Notes: generated from the sequence alone by a model not told the origin. A stretch of 64,000 nt of DNA from JACRCT01 sp049841135 (GCA_049841135.1 JASGHK010000006.1:930001-994000); one strand, 5' to 3'. Shown: positions 37,704 through 46,819, counted from the stretch's first letter. Numbers and translations: made by a program.

Positions 37704-37761
37704 CCTGGCTCCCAGAAGGCGGACATCTTAGCCTCAAAAACCGTCCGGGAGCCTCATGCGA

Positions 37762-39042
37762 TCACGCGGAGAGGGCTTCGTCGGCCGCGGACAGCGTCGC
37801 GGCGATCTCGGCCTCGCCGTGCGCGAGCGAGACGAAGGCCGCCTCGAACTGGGAGGGTGGCAGGTAGACGCCGCGGTCGAGCATGGCGTGGAAGAAGCGG
37901 GCGAACCGCGCGGCGTCGGCCTTCTTGGCCGAGGCGTAGTCGTAGGGCGCCTCGGCGGCGAAGAAGAGCGTGAACATGCTGCCCACGCGGTTGACCACCG
38001 CCTGCAGCCGGTGCGAGGCGATCCGCTCCTTGAGGCCCAGGGCGATGCGGCCCGCGGTCCCCTCCAGCTTCTCGTAGGTGCCGGGCTTGCCCAGCTCGGT
38101 GAGCATGGCGATTCCGGCCGCGGTGGCCAGCGGGTTCCCGGAGAGCGTGCCCGCCTGGTAGATCGGGCCCTCGGGGGCGACCTTGGCCATCACGTCCTTG
38201 CGCCCGCCGTAGGCGCCCACCGGCAGGCCGCCGCCGATGACCTTGCCGAAGCAGGAGAGGTCGGGTTCGAGGCCGAAGAGCGACTGCGCGCCGCCGTAGG
38301 CCACGCGGAAGCCGGTCATCACCTCGTCGCAGATGAAGAGCGCGCCGTGCTTGCGGCAGAGCTCCTGCAGTCCCTTCAGGTACCCCTCGCGCGGGACGAG
38401 CACGCCCATGTTGCCGACCACCGGCTCGATGATGACGCCGGCGATCTGGCCGCCCATCTTGGCGAAGAGGTCCTTGGCGCGCTCGAGGTCGTTGTAGGGC
38501 AGGGTCAGCGTGTGGCGGGCGAGGTCGGCGGGCACGCCGGGGGAGTCGGGCAGGCCCAGGGTCTCGACGCCGCTGCCGGCCTTCACGAGCAGGCTGTCGA
38601 CCGCGCCGTGGTAGCAGCCCTCGAACTTGACGATGACGTCGCGGCCGGTGAATCCACGCGCGACGCGGATGGCGGCGGTCGTCGCCTCGCTGCCGGAGGA
38701 GACCAGGCGCACCTTCTGCACCGACGGGACGATTCTGCAGATCATCTCGGCGATGGTGACCTCCCGCTCGTGGGGAGCGCCGAAGCTGGTGCCACCCTGC
38801 GCGGCCTCGACGATGGCCGCGGTGACCTGCGGCGGCACGTGGCCCAGCATCAGCGGCCCCCAGGAGCCCACGTAGTCGACGTAGCGGTTGCCGTCCACGT
38901 CGGTGAGCCAGGCGCCCTGGCCGCTCTTGAAGAAGACCGGGTCGCCGCCCACGCCGCGGAACGCGCGGACCGGGGAGTTGACGCCACCGGGCATCAGGGC
39001 GCGGGCCTTCTCGAACAGGGCGTGGCTCTTCGAACGGTTCAT
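37762..39042 (-). CDS. hemL: Glutamate-1-semialdehyde 2,1-aminomutase
   Basis: The 426-residue product makes 5-aminolevulinate from glutamate-1-semialdehyde, the C5 route to haem. It begins MNRSKSHALFEKARALMPGG. The characteristic motifs are GGVNSPVRAF, GPLMLGHVPP, the pyridoxal-phosphate site FGKVIGGGLPVGAYGG with its Lys, and YQAGTLSGNPLATAAG. The start is the ATG at 39042, which gives the canonical N-terminus. It is a single gene on the minus strand. Confidence 0.96.
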   Translation of the reverse strand: MNRSKSHALFEKARALMPGGVNSPVRAFRGVGGDPVFFKSGQGAWLTDVDGNRYVDYVGSWGPLMLGHVPPQVTAAIVEAAQGGTSFGAPHEREVTIAEMICRIVPSVQKVRLVSSGSEATTAAIRVARGFTGRDVIVKFEGCYHGAVDSLLVKAGSGVETLGLPDSPGVPADLARHTLTLPYNDLERAKDLFAKMGGQIAGVIIEPVVGNMGVLVPREGYLKGLQELCRKHGALFICDEVMTGFRVAYGGAQSLFGLEPDLSCFGKVIGGGLPVGAYGGRKDVMAKVAPEGPIYQAGTLSGNPLATAAGIAMLTELGKPGTYEKLEGTAGRIALGLKERIASHRLQAVVNRVGSMFTLFFAAEAPYDYASAKKADAARFARFFHAMLDRGVYLPPSQFEAAFVSLAHGEAEIAATLSAADEALSA

Positions 39043-39118
39043 GGCGTGGACCTCGAGGGAGTCTGGTTTCGGAAGCGCGAAACCATAACAACGTTGGGGG
39101 GATGGACGCGACCCGGAG

Positions 39119-40003
39119 CTACTGGACCTCGTGTGGCTGCGGCTCCAGGCCGTGGAACTCCGGCCAGGCGGCGGCATGCTCGAACTTCGCGGGGGCGCGG
39201 CGCGCCGCCAGCTTCTTGCGCAGCCGGGCGATCTCGACCTGGACCGCCTTCGGGTTCGGGTGGTCCTTGAGCGCCGCGACCAGCACGTCGACGGCGCGCT
39301 CGGTCTTGCCGTCCTCGTAGAGCACCTTCGCCTGCTCGACGCGCGCCTGGGGAGCCAGCGGGTCGTTCGGCCAGCGAGTGAGCAGCACGTCGTACGCCTG
39401 GATGGACTTGGCGCGCTGGCCCTGGAGCGCGAGCGACTCGGCGACCATCAGCTGCGCCTGCACGGCGTAGGAGCTGTCGGGGAAGCGCTCCTGCAGCGCC
39501 CGGGCTTCGATCATCACCTGGTCGTAGTCCGCCAGCTCGAAGTAGTCCTGCACGGCCATGTAGCGGTAGCGGTCGACGTCGGCGCCGGAGGGGAACGACT
39601 GGACGAGCGCGGTCAGCTCAGCCACGGCGGCGCGCCGGTCGCCGTGCATCCGGTAGAGGTCGGCGAGCGCGGCCCGGGCGTCCAGCGTCTCGGCGGCGTC
39701 GGGGAAGTGGTTGGCGAGCTGCCGGTAGTACTCGATGGCCCGCGGGTACATCCGCAGCTCGAGATAGCAGAGGTCGCCGGCGCCCTTGAGCGCGGGGACG
39801 AGCAGGTCGCGGACGCGGTGCGGGTCCTTCTTGGCCACCAGCGAGAGGACCTCTTCGTACTGCAGCAGAGCGTCGGCGGGCTGGCGCTGGAAGGCGTACT
39901 GGCGCGCGCGGTCCAAGTGGGCAGACGGGTCCCCGACGCAGCCTGCGCCCAGGAAGAGCAACCCGAGGATGAATGCTGTCTTGCGGCCCACGGCCCGATC
40001 CAT
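39119..40003 (-). CDS. TPR (BamD/YbgF-like) lipoprotein
   Basis: The 294-residue product has a lipobox (LGAGC), then a chain of five to six tetratricopeptide repeats with patterns such as PRAIEYYRQLANHFPD, AAVAELTALVQSFPSG, EARALQERFPDSSYAV and SIQAYDVLLTRWPNDP. The spacing is like BamD and the C-terminal half of YbgF/CpoB. Either outer-membrane protein assembly or Tol-Pal co-ordination is possible. No start-site signal is strong. Confidence 0.75.
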   Translation of the reverse strand: MDRAVGRKTAFILGLLFLGAGCVGDPSAHLDRARQYAFQRQPADALLQYEEVLSLVAKKDPHRVRDLLVPALKGAGDLCYLELRMYPRAIEYYRQLANHFPDAAETLDARAALADLYRMHGDRRAAVAELTALVQSFPSGADVDRYRYMAVQDYFELADYDQVMIEARALQERFPDSSYAVQAQLMVAESLALQGQRAKSIQAYDVLLTRWPNDPLAPQARVEQAKVLYEDGKTERAVDVLVAALKDHPNPKAVQVEIARLRKKLAARRAPAKFEHAAAWPEFHGLEPQPHEVQ

Positions 40004-40061
40004 TGGCGCGATGGCGTCCGAAAATCAACCCCGGGAGTGGGGGAGGGGGCCTGCCCCGGGT

Positions 40062-40845
40062 CTATTCCAGGTCGTGGACGTGGTGGTGCGAGTGCTCGAC
40101 CGAGCCGTGGTGGTGGGAGTGCCGGTGGGCGAGCCCGCTGCGGACGAGCAGCGCTTCGTCGCCCAACAGCGCCTTGGTGGGACCGTCGAAGAGCAGCCCC
40201 GAGGCCCCGGCGCCCATCAGCAGCGCCCGCGAGCCGAGCTCGTCGGCCACCGTGAGGTTGTGGGTCGAGGCGATGACCGTCAGGTCGTGCTGGTGCTCCA
40301 GGAAGTCGACCAGGCGCGCTGCCGAGGCCGGGTCCAGGTTCGCGGTCGGCTCGTCGAGGAGCAGGACCTTGGGGTCGATGGCGAGCAGCGCGGCCAGCGC
40401 CACCCGCTTCTTCTCCCCACCCGAGAAGCTCGAACGGCGGCCGCGGCAGGAACTCCGAGACCTGGAAGACCTCGGCCCACTTCTGGACCCGCGCGCCCAC
40501 GTCGGTGAGCCCCAGCTGTCGGGGCCCGAAGGCGATCTCGTCGGCGACGGTGGGGTTGAAGAGCATGGCGTCGACGTTCTGGAAGAGCAGGGCGACCTGG
40601 CTGCGGAAGGCGAGCCGCGTCTGGGTCCGGTCGAGCGCGGCGCGGTCCAGGAGCTGACCCGACCAGCGCAGGGTCCCCGAAGTCGGGAAGACGAGCCCGT
40701 CCAGGAGCTTGAGCAGTGTGGACTTGCCGCAGCCGTTGACGCCCAGGAGCACCACGCGCTCGCCCGGCGCGACGCTGAAGCGCACGTCCTTGAGGACCGG
40801 CCGGCCGGAGAGGTCGGCGCAGACGCCGTCGAGCTCGAAGATCAC
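40062..40845 (-). CDS. cbiO: Cobalt/nickel ECF transporter ATPase CbiO/NikO, frameshifted
   Basis: The first frame has the Walker A GVNGCGKST and Q-loop (SQVALLFQNVDAMLFNPTV); the second has Walker B and D-loop (LLLDEPTANLDP) and switch His (STHNLTVADEL). They are joined by one extra base at 40425-40431. Removing it restores the ABC signature ELSGGEKKR. The span is 261 codons plus one base. The C-terminus is a histidine tract of nine His in about 20 residues (HRHSHHHGSVEHSHHHV), typical of metal handling. The GTG start overlaps the cbiQ stop (GTGA). Confidence 0.9.
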
Positions 40846-41411
40846 GAGAACCCCCGCGAGCGCATCGCCTCGGTGATCTCCCGGGCGTTGCGCGTCGAGA
40901 TGGAGAGCATGGACCCGGTCAGCCCGCCGCTGTTGGCGATGACGGTCGCGACCGTGGGCTTGCGGGGCAGCCGGCTCTTGAGCGCGAGCGCCGACTCGGA
41001 CAGCAAGAGGCGCAGCGCGTGGATCTGGGCGAGGCAGATGGTGAGCAGGCGCGCCAGCGTGGGCCACGGGGCGAGCGCCGACAGCAGCTGGACCCGGCCG
41101 AGCACGGCGAAGGTGAGGAAGGCGATGAGGCACGTGCGGGCGAGCAGCGCCGCGTAGGGCAGCAGCTCGGGCGTCCGGCGCTCCCAGAGCCAGACCCAGC
41201 CCCAGCTGGCGGCGGCGAGGAAGAGGGTCAGCGGAAACGCCGAGAGGGCGACCCGGCGCAGCGCCTTCAAAGCTCCGCGCCACAGCACGGCGACGCTGAC
41301 CAGGGCGACGACGCCGAGGACGCGCAGGTCCGAGACGGCGGAGACGCCGAAGACCGCGACGAGCCACGCCGCGAGGATCGCCTGGCTGCGGCGGGGTTCA
41401 GGAGAGGCCAC
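40842..41411 (-). CDS. cbiQ: ECF transporter T component CbiQ/NikQ
   Basis: The 189-residue product has four hydrophobic segments and ends with the CbiQ-type coupling helices (LLLSESALALKSRLP, NAREITEAMRSRGF, containing the Arg-rich AxxxRG motif). It is shorter than the usual 250 residues at the N-terminus. It couples ATP hydrolysis by CbiO to the substrate-binding CbiM. Its start overlaps the cbiM stop by 14 bp. Confidence 0.8.
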   Translation of the reverse strand: MASPEPRRSQAILAAWLVAVFGVSAVSDLRVLGVVALVSVAVLWRGALKALRRVALSAFPLTLFLAAASWGWVWLWERRTPELLPYAALLARTCLIAFLTFAVLGRVQLLSALAPWPTLARLLTICLAQIHALRLLLSESALALKSRLPRKPTVATVIANSGGLTGSMLSISTRNAREITEAMRSRGFS

Positions 41412-42027
41412 GGAGGTTCGCCCTCTTCAGGATGGACAGCGCCACGACGGTGTACGCCCCTTCGATGAGGCCGGCGACGACGCTCGGGACCACCATCGAG
41501 GCGACCATCACCGCTGGCGGCACGGGGAAGAAGTCGGGCGAGAGGTGGTGCTGCAGCGCCAGCGTCCCGGCGATTGCGAGCGTCGAGACCTGCAGCGCGA
41601 CCCAGGCGGCGAGGAAGGCGGCGGCACGCTCGTGGATGCGGCGAAGGAGGCGGTAGACGAGCCAGGCCACGAGCGGACCGAGGAGGCCCATGGCCAGCGC
41701 ATTGACGCCCAGCACGGTGACGCCGCCAGCGCCGAGGAGCGTGGCCTGCAGGAGCAGCACGAGCGACTCGCAGACGAAGGCCACGCGCGGGTCGAAGAGG
41801 ATGGCGAGGAGCGTGATGCCCAGGAGGTGGGTCGAGGTGCCGCCCGGGACCGGAATCATGATCGTCTGGATGACGAAGGCGACCGCGGTGAGCGAGCCGA
41901 CGACCGGAAGCGACTCGACGGAGGCGGGGCCGAATCGGGTGCGCGCAGACCAGACCCAGACCGGCGCCGCGGCGACGAAGGCCGGGACGGTCAGGAGCGG
42001 GGAGAGGAAGCCGTCGGGGACGTGCAT
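41398..42027 (-). CDS. cbiM: ECF transporter substrate component CbiM/NikM
   Basis: The 209-residue product starts MHVPDGFLS, the classic metal-binding N-terminus (His2 and the HxPDG motif) of CbiM/NikM, and has five to six membrane helices. GTSTHLLGITLLAILFDPR contains a further conserved His. It binds Ni or Co and delivers it to the CbiQO module. It starts in a TGATG overlap with the preceding gene. Nickel or cobalt cannot be told apart from sequence. Confidence 0.92.
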   Translation of the reverse strand: MHVPDGFLSPLLTVPAFVAAAPVWVWSARTRFGPASVESLPVVGSLTAVAFVIQTIMIPVPGGTSTHLLGITLLAILFDPRVAFVCESLVLLLQATLLGAGGVTVLGVNALAMGLLGPLVAWLVYRLLRRIHERAAAFLAAWVALQVSTLAIAGTLALQHHLSPDFFPVPPAVMVASMVVPSVVAGLIEGAYTVVALSILKRANLRGLS

Positions 42028-43091
42028 CAGAGTCCTAGGGAGTAGCTCAGGGTGAGCGAGGCGCGGAGAGTCTCCAGGCCTTCGGAGCCTTGCTGGTCCG
42101 CCTGCTCGTTCAGGCTCTTGGCGACGGCATAGCGCGCGCCCAGGGCGGCCGAGAAGCCGGCGTACGAGGCGCGGAAGCCCAGGCCGGCGTAGAGGATGGC
42201 GCCGCCGGAGGCCTCCAGGTCGTGCGTTCGCTCCTGGTCGCGCTGCAGGTGCAGGAAGCACAGCTCGCCCGAGAGGTCGGCGCGGAACCGTCCGGACGCG
42301 TAGGCGCGCCAGGCCACCGCGGTGTTCACGCGGGTCTCGCCGCCGAAGCGGTAGACGGTGGCCGGATAGCGGTGGGTGAAGAAGAGCTGGTAGTTGGCCT
42401 CGCCCAGCCAGGTGAAGTCCTCCGAGAGCTGCTTGAGCAGCGACAGTCCGAAGGCCGGGCTGGGCTCGCCGAAGCCGGTCTGCATGTCCGGCGCGAAGGG
42501 CTCGCCACGCGAGTCGAGCTGAGTCGTGGGGCCGACGGGGAGGGTCAGCGAAATCCACAGGCCGAAGTGCAGGTCGGCCAGCTCGTCCAGACTCTCCTTC
42601 TCCGGGACCAGGCGCGGGCCTTCGTCCCACTTGGCGCCCAGCGAGAGCATGAGGTTGGTGTCGCCCAAGCCGGCGTTGGCGCCGACGCCGTCCTGCGCTT
42701 TGAGGTTGTAGGGCTGGAAGACGTAGGCCGACAGCCAGGGCAGCACTCCGAAGCCGACCGCGGCCAAGTTGAACGAGGAGACCGACTTGTTCTCGGGCTC
42801 GGCATGCGCCAGACGTTGGAACGGAACGACCTCGCTCTTGACCATCCCGAAGACCGTCCGCCACGGCAGGGGCAAGGCCGAGGTCGTCTCCTGTGCCGCG
42901 CCGGGACCCTCGGGCCCGGCGATCCCCAACGACGCGACGCCGTGGTGGGCCCGCGCAGTCCCACAAAGCGCCAGGACCACGAGAATGGCGGCCCAAGCCG
43001 TGATTCCTGAGTCGTAACGTAGGTTTGTTCGGCGCTGGTGACGCGGATCACGGGATCGCCCGCATCCATATATATGGGTCAGCGGACTCAT
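42027..43091 (-). CDS. Putative outer-membrane beta-barrel in the Ni/Co operon
   Basis: The 354-residue product has a long basic N-terminus and a signal-like segment (AILVVLALCGTARA), then alternating strands rich in Tyr, Trp, Phe and Gly (e.g. LHFGLWISLTLPVG, GEANYQLFFTHRYPATVYRF, AILYAGLGFRASYAGFSAAL), ending in SYSLGL. This is the pattern of an outer-membrane barrel (OmpW- or DUF3187-like). The ATG at 43091 overlaps the previous stop (ATGA), which makes this start likely despite the long N-terminus. It may let Ni or Co cross the outer membrane. Confidence 0.65.
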   Translation of the reverse strand: MSPLTHIYGCGRSRDPRHQRRTNLRYDSGITAWAAILVVLALCGTARAHHGVASLGIAGPEGPGAAQETTSALPLPWRTVFGMVKSEVVPFQRLAHAEPENKSVSSFNLAAVGFGVLPWLSAYVFQPYNLKAQDGVGANAGLGDTNLMLSLGAKWDEGPRLVPEKESLDELADLHFGLWISLTLPVGPTTQLDSRGEPFAPDMQTGFGEPSPAFGLSLLKQLSEDFTWLGEANYQLFFTHRYPATVYRFGGETRVNTAVAWRAYASGRFRADLSGELCFLHLQRDQERTHDLEASGGAILYAGLGFRASYAGFSAALGARYAVAKSLNEQADQQGSEGLETLRASLTLSYSLGL

Positions 43092-43549
43092 GGCCTCGCC
43101 GCCCGCCTTCGGTAACCCCAAAACAGGGCCGCGAAGACCACCGCGATGACCGCGAAGCCAATCAAAGGCCTGAGTGCCAAGTTCGCGTCCGGGTTTGGGG
43201 AGGCGGTGGCTGCCGAGGCCGCGGCACCCACGTCGATCGTCGTGTCCAGCCCGTGCCCACTGTCGTCGACGACCTTCACGCGCCAGGCGCCCGGGACGTC
43301 CGGGACGAACGCCACATAGCCGCTGCGATCGGTGCGGCCCTTGAGGTAGGGGATCTTCGGGTCGGCCGGCGAGTAGACCTCGAAGGGGACGTAGGCGAGG
43401 GGCTCGCCATCGGCGTACCGGAGCTTCACCGCCCAGGCCTTGCCTGGCTCCACGGTGTGCAGGACCTCGTGGGCTTGCGCCGAGCTCGGCGCGAGGCTCG
43501 CCAGGAGCGCGGAGACCACCGCGAGAGCCGGGATGGTGGGACGGCTCAC
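43088..43549 (-). CDS. NikL-like periplasmic membrane protein
   Basis: The 153-residue product starts at GTG in a GTGA overlap with the preceding stop. It has a signal peptide (SRPTIPALAVVSALLASLAP, ending AQA), then a His-leading beta domain (HEVLHTVEPGKAWAVKLRY...FEVYSPADPKIPYLKGRTD...YVAFVPDVPGAWRVKVVDDSGH). One C-terminal membrane helix (RPLIGFAVIAVVFAALFWGY) follows. Domain and position between a DUF4198 protein and CbiM match the NikL accessory component of nickel ECF transporters. The family assignment is by layout. Confidence 0.7.
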   Translation of the reverse strand: MSRPTIPALAVVSALLASLAPSSAQAHEVLHTVEPGKAWAVKLRYADGEPLAYVPFEVYSPADPKIPYLKGRTDRSGYVAFVPDVPGAWRVKVVDDSGHGLDTTIDVGAAASAATASPNPDANLALRPLIGFAVIAVVFAALFWGYRRRAARP

Positions 43550-44238
43550 TTCGCCACCTCGAAGGCCAGGCTGGCTTCCAGCACGAGCTGGTCGGCGTCG
43601 GCGGACTTCAGCGGGCGGCGCAGCGTGGCGCTGACGCACTCGAGCTCGGCCGCGCGCAGCTTCACGCGGACCTCGCCGGCGCTGTCGGTCTCGCCCAGCG
43701 CCTTGTGATCGATGGCCAGCACCGCGCCCGCGACCGGCTTGCCGTCGAGCAGGACCCGGAAGGTCGCCTTGTCGTCCTTCTTGGCTTTCGACAGGTCGCT
43801 CACGGGGACGATCTCGAGCTCGTCTCCCAGCGGCCTGGCTGCCACGGGCGAGCGAGGATCGACCCACTTGGCGTACTGCCGCGACTGCCAGGCCTTCACC
43901 GCGTCTGGCACCTGGCTCTTCGGGAGGTTCTTCTCGCCGTCGGGGGTGAGCGAGTAGAAGCCGCCATCCACGAACGCAGAGATGGCGCCGCAGGTGGCGG
44001 CGACCGCCAGCCGGGTGGGCTCTGCCACCGCAGCGGCGAGCAGGTCCTTGGGGAGCTCCTTGCCGGACGCGCAGCGCAGCGCCTTCACCTTCGCTCGGTC
44101 GAGCGGCAGAGGCTTCTCGCCCTGGTGCCCGCCCTGGAGCACGAATTGGCCGGACTGCCGCTCGATCCACAGTTCGTGCGCGAGGACGCGAGAGGGAAAG
44201 GCCAGGACGACAGCGGCGAGCAGCAGGCACCTCGGCAC
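43546..44238 (-). CDS. NikK-like (DUF4198) periplasmic protein
   Basis: The 230-residue product starts at GTG 44238 with GGGAGG upstream. It has a signal peptide (RCLLLAAVVLAFPSRVLA) followed at once by HELWIERQSGQFVLQGGHQGE. The N-terminal His after cleavage is typical of DUF4198/NikK, where it can bind metal. A long Asp/Lys-rich beta domain (KATFRVLLDGKPVAGAVLAI, TDSAGEVRVKLRAAEL) follows. It is the first gene of the transporter operon. Confidence 0.75.
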   Translation of the reverse strand: MPRCLLLAAVVLAFPSRVLAHELWIERQSGQFVLQGGHQGEKPLPLDRAKVKALRCASGKELPKDLLAAAVAEPTRLAVAATCGAISAFVDGGFYSLTPDGEKNLPKSQVPDAVKAWQSRQYAKWVDPRSPVAARPLGDELEIVPVSDLSKAKKDDKATFRVLLDGKPVAGAVLAIDHKALGETDSAGEVRVKLRAAELECVSATLRRPLKSADADQLVLEASLAFEVAK

Positions 44239-44273
44239 GGCGGCGACCTCCCCGGTAGCACGAATCCTGAGGG

Positions 44274-44303
44274 CGTATACATACCGGCCCGGCAGGCGGT
44301 CAA
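44274..44303 (-). promoter_or_regulatory. Sigma-70-type promoter of the Ni/Co operon
   Basis: Read on the minus strand, TTGACC (44303-44298) is followed after 18 bases by TATACG (44279-44274), with ATGTATAC overlapping the -10. The distance to the nikK-like GTG (44238) is about 30 bases. A GTATAC palindrome at the -10 could be an operator. Confidence 0.55.
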
Positions 44304-44416
44304 CGCCTCTTTCGAGACTTCGTCGGAGGGGATGCGGAGCGGCCGGGGACGGCGCGTGGCGAAAGACCGTCTCTCGCCGCTTGCCCTGGGCGGCCGGGGC
44401 GTGGTTGAAGAACGCC

Positions 44417-45046
44417 GTGCCCAAGCCCTACGACCCGAAGGACTTCTACTACCGCAAGGCCAAGAAGGAAGGCCTGCGCGCCCGGTCGGCCTACAAGATC
44501 GACGAGATCGCCGAGCGCTTCCGGCTCCTCCGGCCGGGGATGGCCATCCTCGACCTCGGCGCCGCGCCCGGCGGCTGGCTGCAGGTGATGGCCGAGCAGG
44601 TCGGCGAGAAGGGCCTCGTCATCGGCGTGGACCTGGTCGCCATCGCGCCCATCGCCAAGCGGCACGTGAAGACCGCGGTGCTCGACATCCGCGCCCCCGA
44701 CTTCGAGGCCAGGCTCGCCGAGCTCCACTCCGGCAAGTTCGACCTCGTCACCAGCGACATGGCGCCCAAGACCATGGGCATCAAGGACGTGGACGAGACG
44801 CGCTCGCTGGAGCTGTCGGAGCTGGCGCTGGCGACGGCCAAGAAGACCCTCAAGCCCGGCGGCAGCTTCGTCTGCAAGGTCTTCATGGGCACCGGCTTCG
44901 AGGGCTACCTGAAGCAGGTCAAGGCGACCTTCGCCCGCACCAAGGTCATGCGCCCCGAGGCGACCCGCGACCGCTCCTACGAGCACTACGTGGTGGGGAT
45001 GGAGCTACGCCCGCCGAAGGCGCCCGGCTCGAGCGATCACAAGTAG
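44417..45046 (+). CDS. rlmE: 23S rRNA 2'-O-methyltransferase RlmE (FtsJ)
   Basis: The 209-residue product methylates the 2'-OH of U2552 in 23S rRNA. It starts with PKPYDPKDFYYRKAKKEG. The SAM site LDLGAAPGGWLQV and the catalytic K-D-K-E tetrad are visible: Lys in ARSAYKIDEI, Asp in VTSDMAPKT, Lys in FVCKVFMG, Glu in VGMELR. GTG 44417 is chosen because it gives the usual family N-terminus; TTG 44405 is possible. It is divergent from the Ni/Co operon. Confidence 0.92.
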   Translation: MPKPYDPKDFYYRKAKKEGLRARSAYKIDEIAERFRLLRPGMAILDLGAAPGGWLQVMAEQVGEKGLVIGVDLVAIAPIAKRHVKTAVLDIRAPDFEARLAELHSGKFDLVTSDMAPKTMGIKDVDETRSLELSELALATAKKTLKPGGSFVCKVFMGTGFEGYLKQVKATFARTKVMRPEATRDRSYEHYVVGMELRPPKAPGSSDHK

Positions 45047-45495
45047 TGCAGCTTGATCGAGGTGGTGGTCGGCCCGGCCGGCAGCTCGAACTTGGCGTCG
45101 TCGAACCTCGGCGGCCCCATGAAGCCCTTGGCGTTGCGGGACATGCCGACGCCCTCCTTGGGCATCCCCAGCCAGTTGGTCTTGATCTTCCCGTCGCCGT
45201 CCTCGTCGTGGAAGACGCGGACCATCGCCGTGCCCGGCTCGAGGCCCTCCAGGACCAGCGTGGCCTTGCCGTTCTGGATGCGCCCCTCGCCTGAGGCAGA
45301 GGCCTTCTTCTCCTTGTAGTCGGCCTCGGTCCGGTAGACCGAGGCGCGGACGACCCCGGAGTCGTTGCGCAGCTCCGTGACTTCGACCGTGAGCGTGGCC
45401 TTGGCCGGCGGCGGGCGCTGGGAGTCTTCGCCCAGAGCGGTGGACGAGAGGAGTTGGATGACCAGCGAGGCTGCGAGCAGTCGTCTCATGTCCAT
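45037..45495 (-). CDS. Exported DUF2141 protein
   Basis: The 152-residue product has a signal peptide (MDMRRLLAASLVIQLLSSTA). The family pattern is seen in VEVTELRNDSGVVRASVY, GTAMVRVFHDEDGDGKIKTN and SRNAKGFMGPPRFDDAKF. DUF2141 proteins are periplasmic and uncharacterised; the DEDGDGK loop may bind calcium. It overlaps the 3' end of rlmE by 10 bp in convergent orientation. Confidence 0.85.
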   Translation of the reverse strand: MDMRRLLAASLVIQLLSSTALGEDSQRPPPAKATLTVEVTELRNDSGVVRASVYRTEADYKEKKASASGEGRIQNGKATLVLEGLEPGTAMVRVFHDEDGDGKIKTNWLGMPKEGVGMSRNAKGFMGPPRFDDAKFELPAGPTTTSIKLHYL

Positions 45496-45535
45496 CGTGA
45501 TGCGCGGCAGGTAGGTACGTCTCGGCAGAAGGGGC

Positions 45536-46756
45536 TTACGGCGTGGTGACGCCGGGGCCTACTGCTGGAAGATCATGCTTGGCGCCTGCGCGCTCGGGAC
45601 TTGGGTCGTCGACGAGGCGCGGGGCCGCCAACCCCACAGCCAGCAGCCAGCCCCACTGCAACAGGATGTGGGCGCGCTTGAGCGTGTCCGAGCCCGCGAA
45701 GAGACCGCGGTGCCCGACGATGGCGAAGAGCCCCACCAGGAGCAGGGCGAAGGCCCACCAGGAGCGGGCGCCCACCGCGTCGCGGCCGGCCCCACGCGCG
45801 AAGAGGAGCAGCAGGAGCGGAAAGGTCACCAGCAGGTTGTAGTCATAGCTGGTGGACGCCCAGTACGTCGCGATGGCCAGGCCGCCCGCAAAGACGAAGG
45901 TCGGGTCTCGCTGCAGGAACCTGGCGGCGGCGACGGTCCAGACCCCGGCGAGCAGTGCGAAGAGCCCGTAGGCGAGCTCCTTCTGGGCGAAGACGTGCTG
46001 CAGGGAGTGCGAGTAGACGAACAGCGGGGTGACGTCCCGCGCATAGCGGGGCAGCTCGTCGTCGAGGTAGGAGCGGGTCTGCGGCAAGAAGGCCAGCACC
46101 AGGAGCACCACCGCGGCGACTCCACCCGCGAAGTAGCGCAGGAGGCGGGGCAACTCCTTCCTGTCGCCCACCCCCCGGGCCACCAGGCCCACGCCGGTCA
46201 CCAGGCAGCCGAACACGGGGTAGAGCTTGGTGGCGGCTGCAGCCCCCGCCGCGAGGCCCGAGGTGAAGGGGCGGTTCGCGCGCATCAGGACCATCGCCAG
46301 CGTCCACTGCGCCAGGACGATCACGTCGCTGTTCCCTCGCTCGGCTGCGAAGACCACCGGGAACTGTGCGGCGAGCATCAAGCAAAAGGTGGCGGCTTCC
46401 GGCCAGCCCACCCGCCGCCAGCCAGCTCTCGGGAGCCAGGCACCGAGACAGGCGAGCGTCCCCAGGACGATGACGGCCGCCCAGATGCGGATGGCCGTGG
46501 GGAGCGAGCAGAGCCGGGTCCAGGTGAACGAGAAATAGAGCGCCGGCGGGTAATACATGTCCCGCCAGCCGTCGTCGGCGCACTGCTGGCCGGTGGCCAG
46601 GTAGGGGTTGTCCCGTGCGGCGCAGGTGTGGAACGCCTGCAGGTTGTGCAGGTCGAGGCCCCAGAACTTGTGGAAGGGGATCAGGCTGTACGACGGGATG
46701 GAGACGCCCAGCAGCAGCGCGATGGCTGCCAGGCGAAGGTACCGGCTGCGGCTCAT
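45536..46756 (-). CDS. GT87-type (DUF2029) polytopic glycosyltransferase
   Basis: The 406-residue product has about ten transmembrane helices. The conserved family features are PYLATGQQ followed by MYYPPALYF, ERGNSDVIVLAQW and GAAAATKLYPVF, with a periplasmic Asp-containing loop near LDLHNLQAFHT. GT87 enzymes use polyprenyl-phosphate sugars as donors (mannosyltransferases in actinobacteria). No capsule or glycan cluster adjoins it. The last 50 residues are polar and rich in Pro. Confidence 0.8.
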   Translation of the reverse strand: MSRSRYLRLAAIALLLGVSIPSYSLIPFHKFWGLDLHNLQAFHTCAARDNPYLATGQQCADDGWRDMYYPPALYFSFTWTRLCSLPTAIRIWAAVIVLGTLACLGAWLPRAGWRRVGWPEAATFCLMLAAQFPVVFAAERGNSDVIVLAQWTLAMVLMRANRPFTSGLAAGAAAATKLYPVFGCLVTGVGLVARGVGDRKELPRLLRYFAGGVAAVVLLVLAFLPQTRSYLDDELPRYARDVTPLFVYSHSLQHVFAQKELAYGLFALLAGVWTVAAARFLQRDPTFVFAGGLAIATYWASTSYDYNLLVTFPLLLLLFARGAGRDAVGARSWWAFALLLVGLFAIVGHRGLFAGSDTLKRAHILLQWGWLLAVGLAAPRLVDDPSPERAGAKHDLPAVGPGVTTP

Positions 46757-46819
46757 GGTCGAGTGGCCTTCCGAAAAAGGCGCTCAGACTAGCTCCTCGG
46801 CCTGCGCAAGTCGTGTTAC

